The notes below the pieces were generated by a model. The model did no database searches, was not told the origin of the DNA, and saw only the letters and a program-made list of their open reading frames with translations. Source: Pseudomonadota bacterium (GTDB taxonomy: Bacteria; Pseudomonadota; Alphaproteobacteria; Rhizobiales; Rhizobiaceae). Taken from it: a DNA stretch of 7,278 nt. Below are positions 7,057-7,278 of the stretch, in pieces; position 1 is the first letter of the stretch, and each line of letters starts with the position of its first letter. The stretch lies in assembly GCA_023419995.1 (NCBI GenBank), contig JAEZXF010000517.1:1-7278 (forward strand), given 5' to 3'. The position numbers and the translations under genes are program-made.

Positions 7057-7278
7057 GCGTCCCTGTCCCCGTACGCCTGTGAACGCCCGTGCGGGCAGTC
7101 AAGGCCACTCATCACTACGCTGCCGACCCTTCACTCCGCGAAAGCGCCGGCACAAGGCTAACTGCGCAGGAATTCGTTGTTACTATCTTAACCGATTGCG
7201 GCAGGAAGCTGGCGGGATTGTGACCCCGGCGGATTCGTGCCCCGGCGCTTGAAACGGCAATGCCGTTGGCGCATACAC
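7057..7278 (-). promoter_or_regulatory. gene-free upstream region of rlpA; likely promoter and leader
   Basis: No convincing coding frame is seen on either strand. The most AT-rich part (about 7171-7192) contains TAAGAT on the minus strand (7190-7185), a possible -10 box some 130 bases before the rlpA start, but no matching -35 is visible. A second candidate, CTTGAC on the minus strand near 7099-7104, lacks a -10. GCCCG-TG-CGGGC (7085-7096) is an inverted repeat in the presumed leader. One GANTC site (7232-7236), the target of the alphaproteobacterial methylase CcrM, is present. That a promoter lies here is an inference from the gene layout; its exact position is not resolved. Confidence 0.35.
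7253..7267. repeat. AACGGC/GCCGTT hairpin at the right edge
   Basis: AACGGC (7253-7258) and GCCGTT (7262-7267) form a perfect 6-bp stem with a 3-base loop. On the minus strand three T residues follow the stem, so it could be a weak terminator for a minus-strand gene outside the window to the right. The T-run is too short to be sure. Confidence 0.3.

Noticed and set aside
5765..7108. N-terminal extension of the dacF frame through rlpA, resembling a fusion protein
   Set aside because: The extension is arginine-rich noise in the wrong frame over rlpA, and the dacF signal peptide would become internal. The start at 5764 explains everything.
5779..7161. Plus-strand open frame of 460 codons opposite rlpA
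   Set aside because: Arg/Gly/Ala-rich sequence with no domain, fully antisense to a well-supported lipoprotein gene.
7057..7278. Possible tRNA gene or short CDS at the right edge
   Set aside because: No T-arm consensus or cloverleaf could be drawn on either strand, and the short open frames have no start with a ribosome-binding site.
1..7278. Mobile element, CRISPR array, toxin-antitoxin or phage-defence system
   Set aside because: No spaced direct repeats, transposase or integrase motifs, or small paired genes were seen. Every gene is a recognisable housekeeping family in a conserved order.

Overview
The window is high-GC DNA (very GC-rich third codon positions) that reads as ordinary alphaproteobacterial chromosome, most likely from the Hyphomicrobiales (Rhizobiales), near Mesorhizobium or other Phyllobacteriaceae. 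I base this on my memory of these protein families and on gene order; no database search was run.

All seven genes I can support lie on the minus strand, so the region is transcribed right to left. From the right edge: a 222-base upstream region with no gene (7057-7278); rlpA, a lipoprotein with a double-psi beta-barrel and probable SPOR domain (7056-5842); a penicillin-binding D-Ala-D-Ala carboxypeptidase of the DacF/PBP5-6 type (5764-4595); a GC-rich inverted repeat directly after its stop; tmk, thymidylate kinase (4505-3837, GTG start); holB, DNA polymerase III delta' (3840-2785), joined to tmk by an ATGA overlap; metG, a short methionyl-tRNA synthetase (2708-1158); tatD/ycfH, a metal-dependent hydrolase (1147-347); and the first 119 codons of an MBL-fold hydrolase (357 to the left edge), which overlaps tatD by 11 bases.

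The cluster has two functional halves. rlpA and dacF remodel peptidoglycan in the periplasm. tmk, holB, metG, tatD and the MBL hydrolase are cytoplasmic genes for dTTP supply, clamp loading, tRNA charging and nucleic-acid or phosphoester hydrolysis. The tmk-holB-tatD(ycfH) core also occurs in E. coli, so the context is conserved. Gaps are short (89 bases or fewer) or overlapping, so one or two transcripts are likely. The 89-base gap after dacF is the most plausible internal boundary.

I found no new system, mobile element, CRISPR array, RNA gene or phage remnant. The points worth a second look are small: inverted repeats in gaps, absent zinc-binding cysteines in HolB and MetG, two AT-rich rare-codon islands inside tatD and metG, and the overlapping start of the MBL gene.
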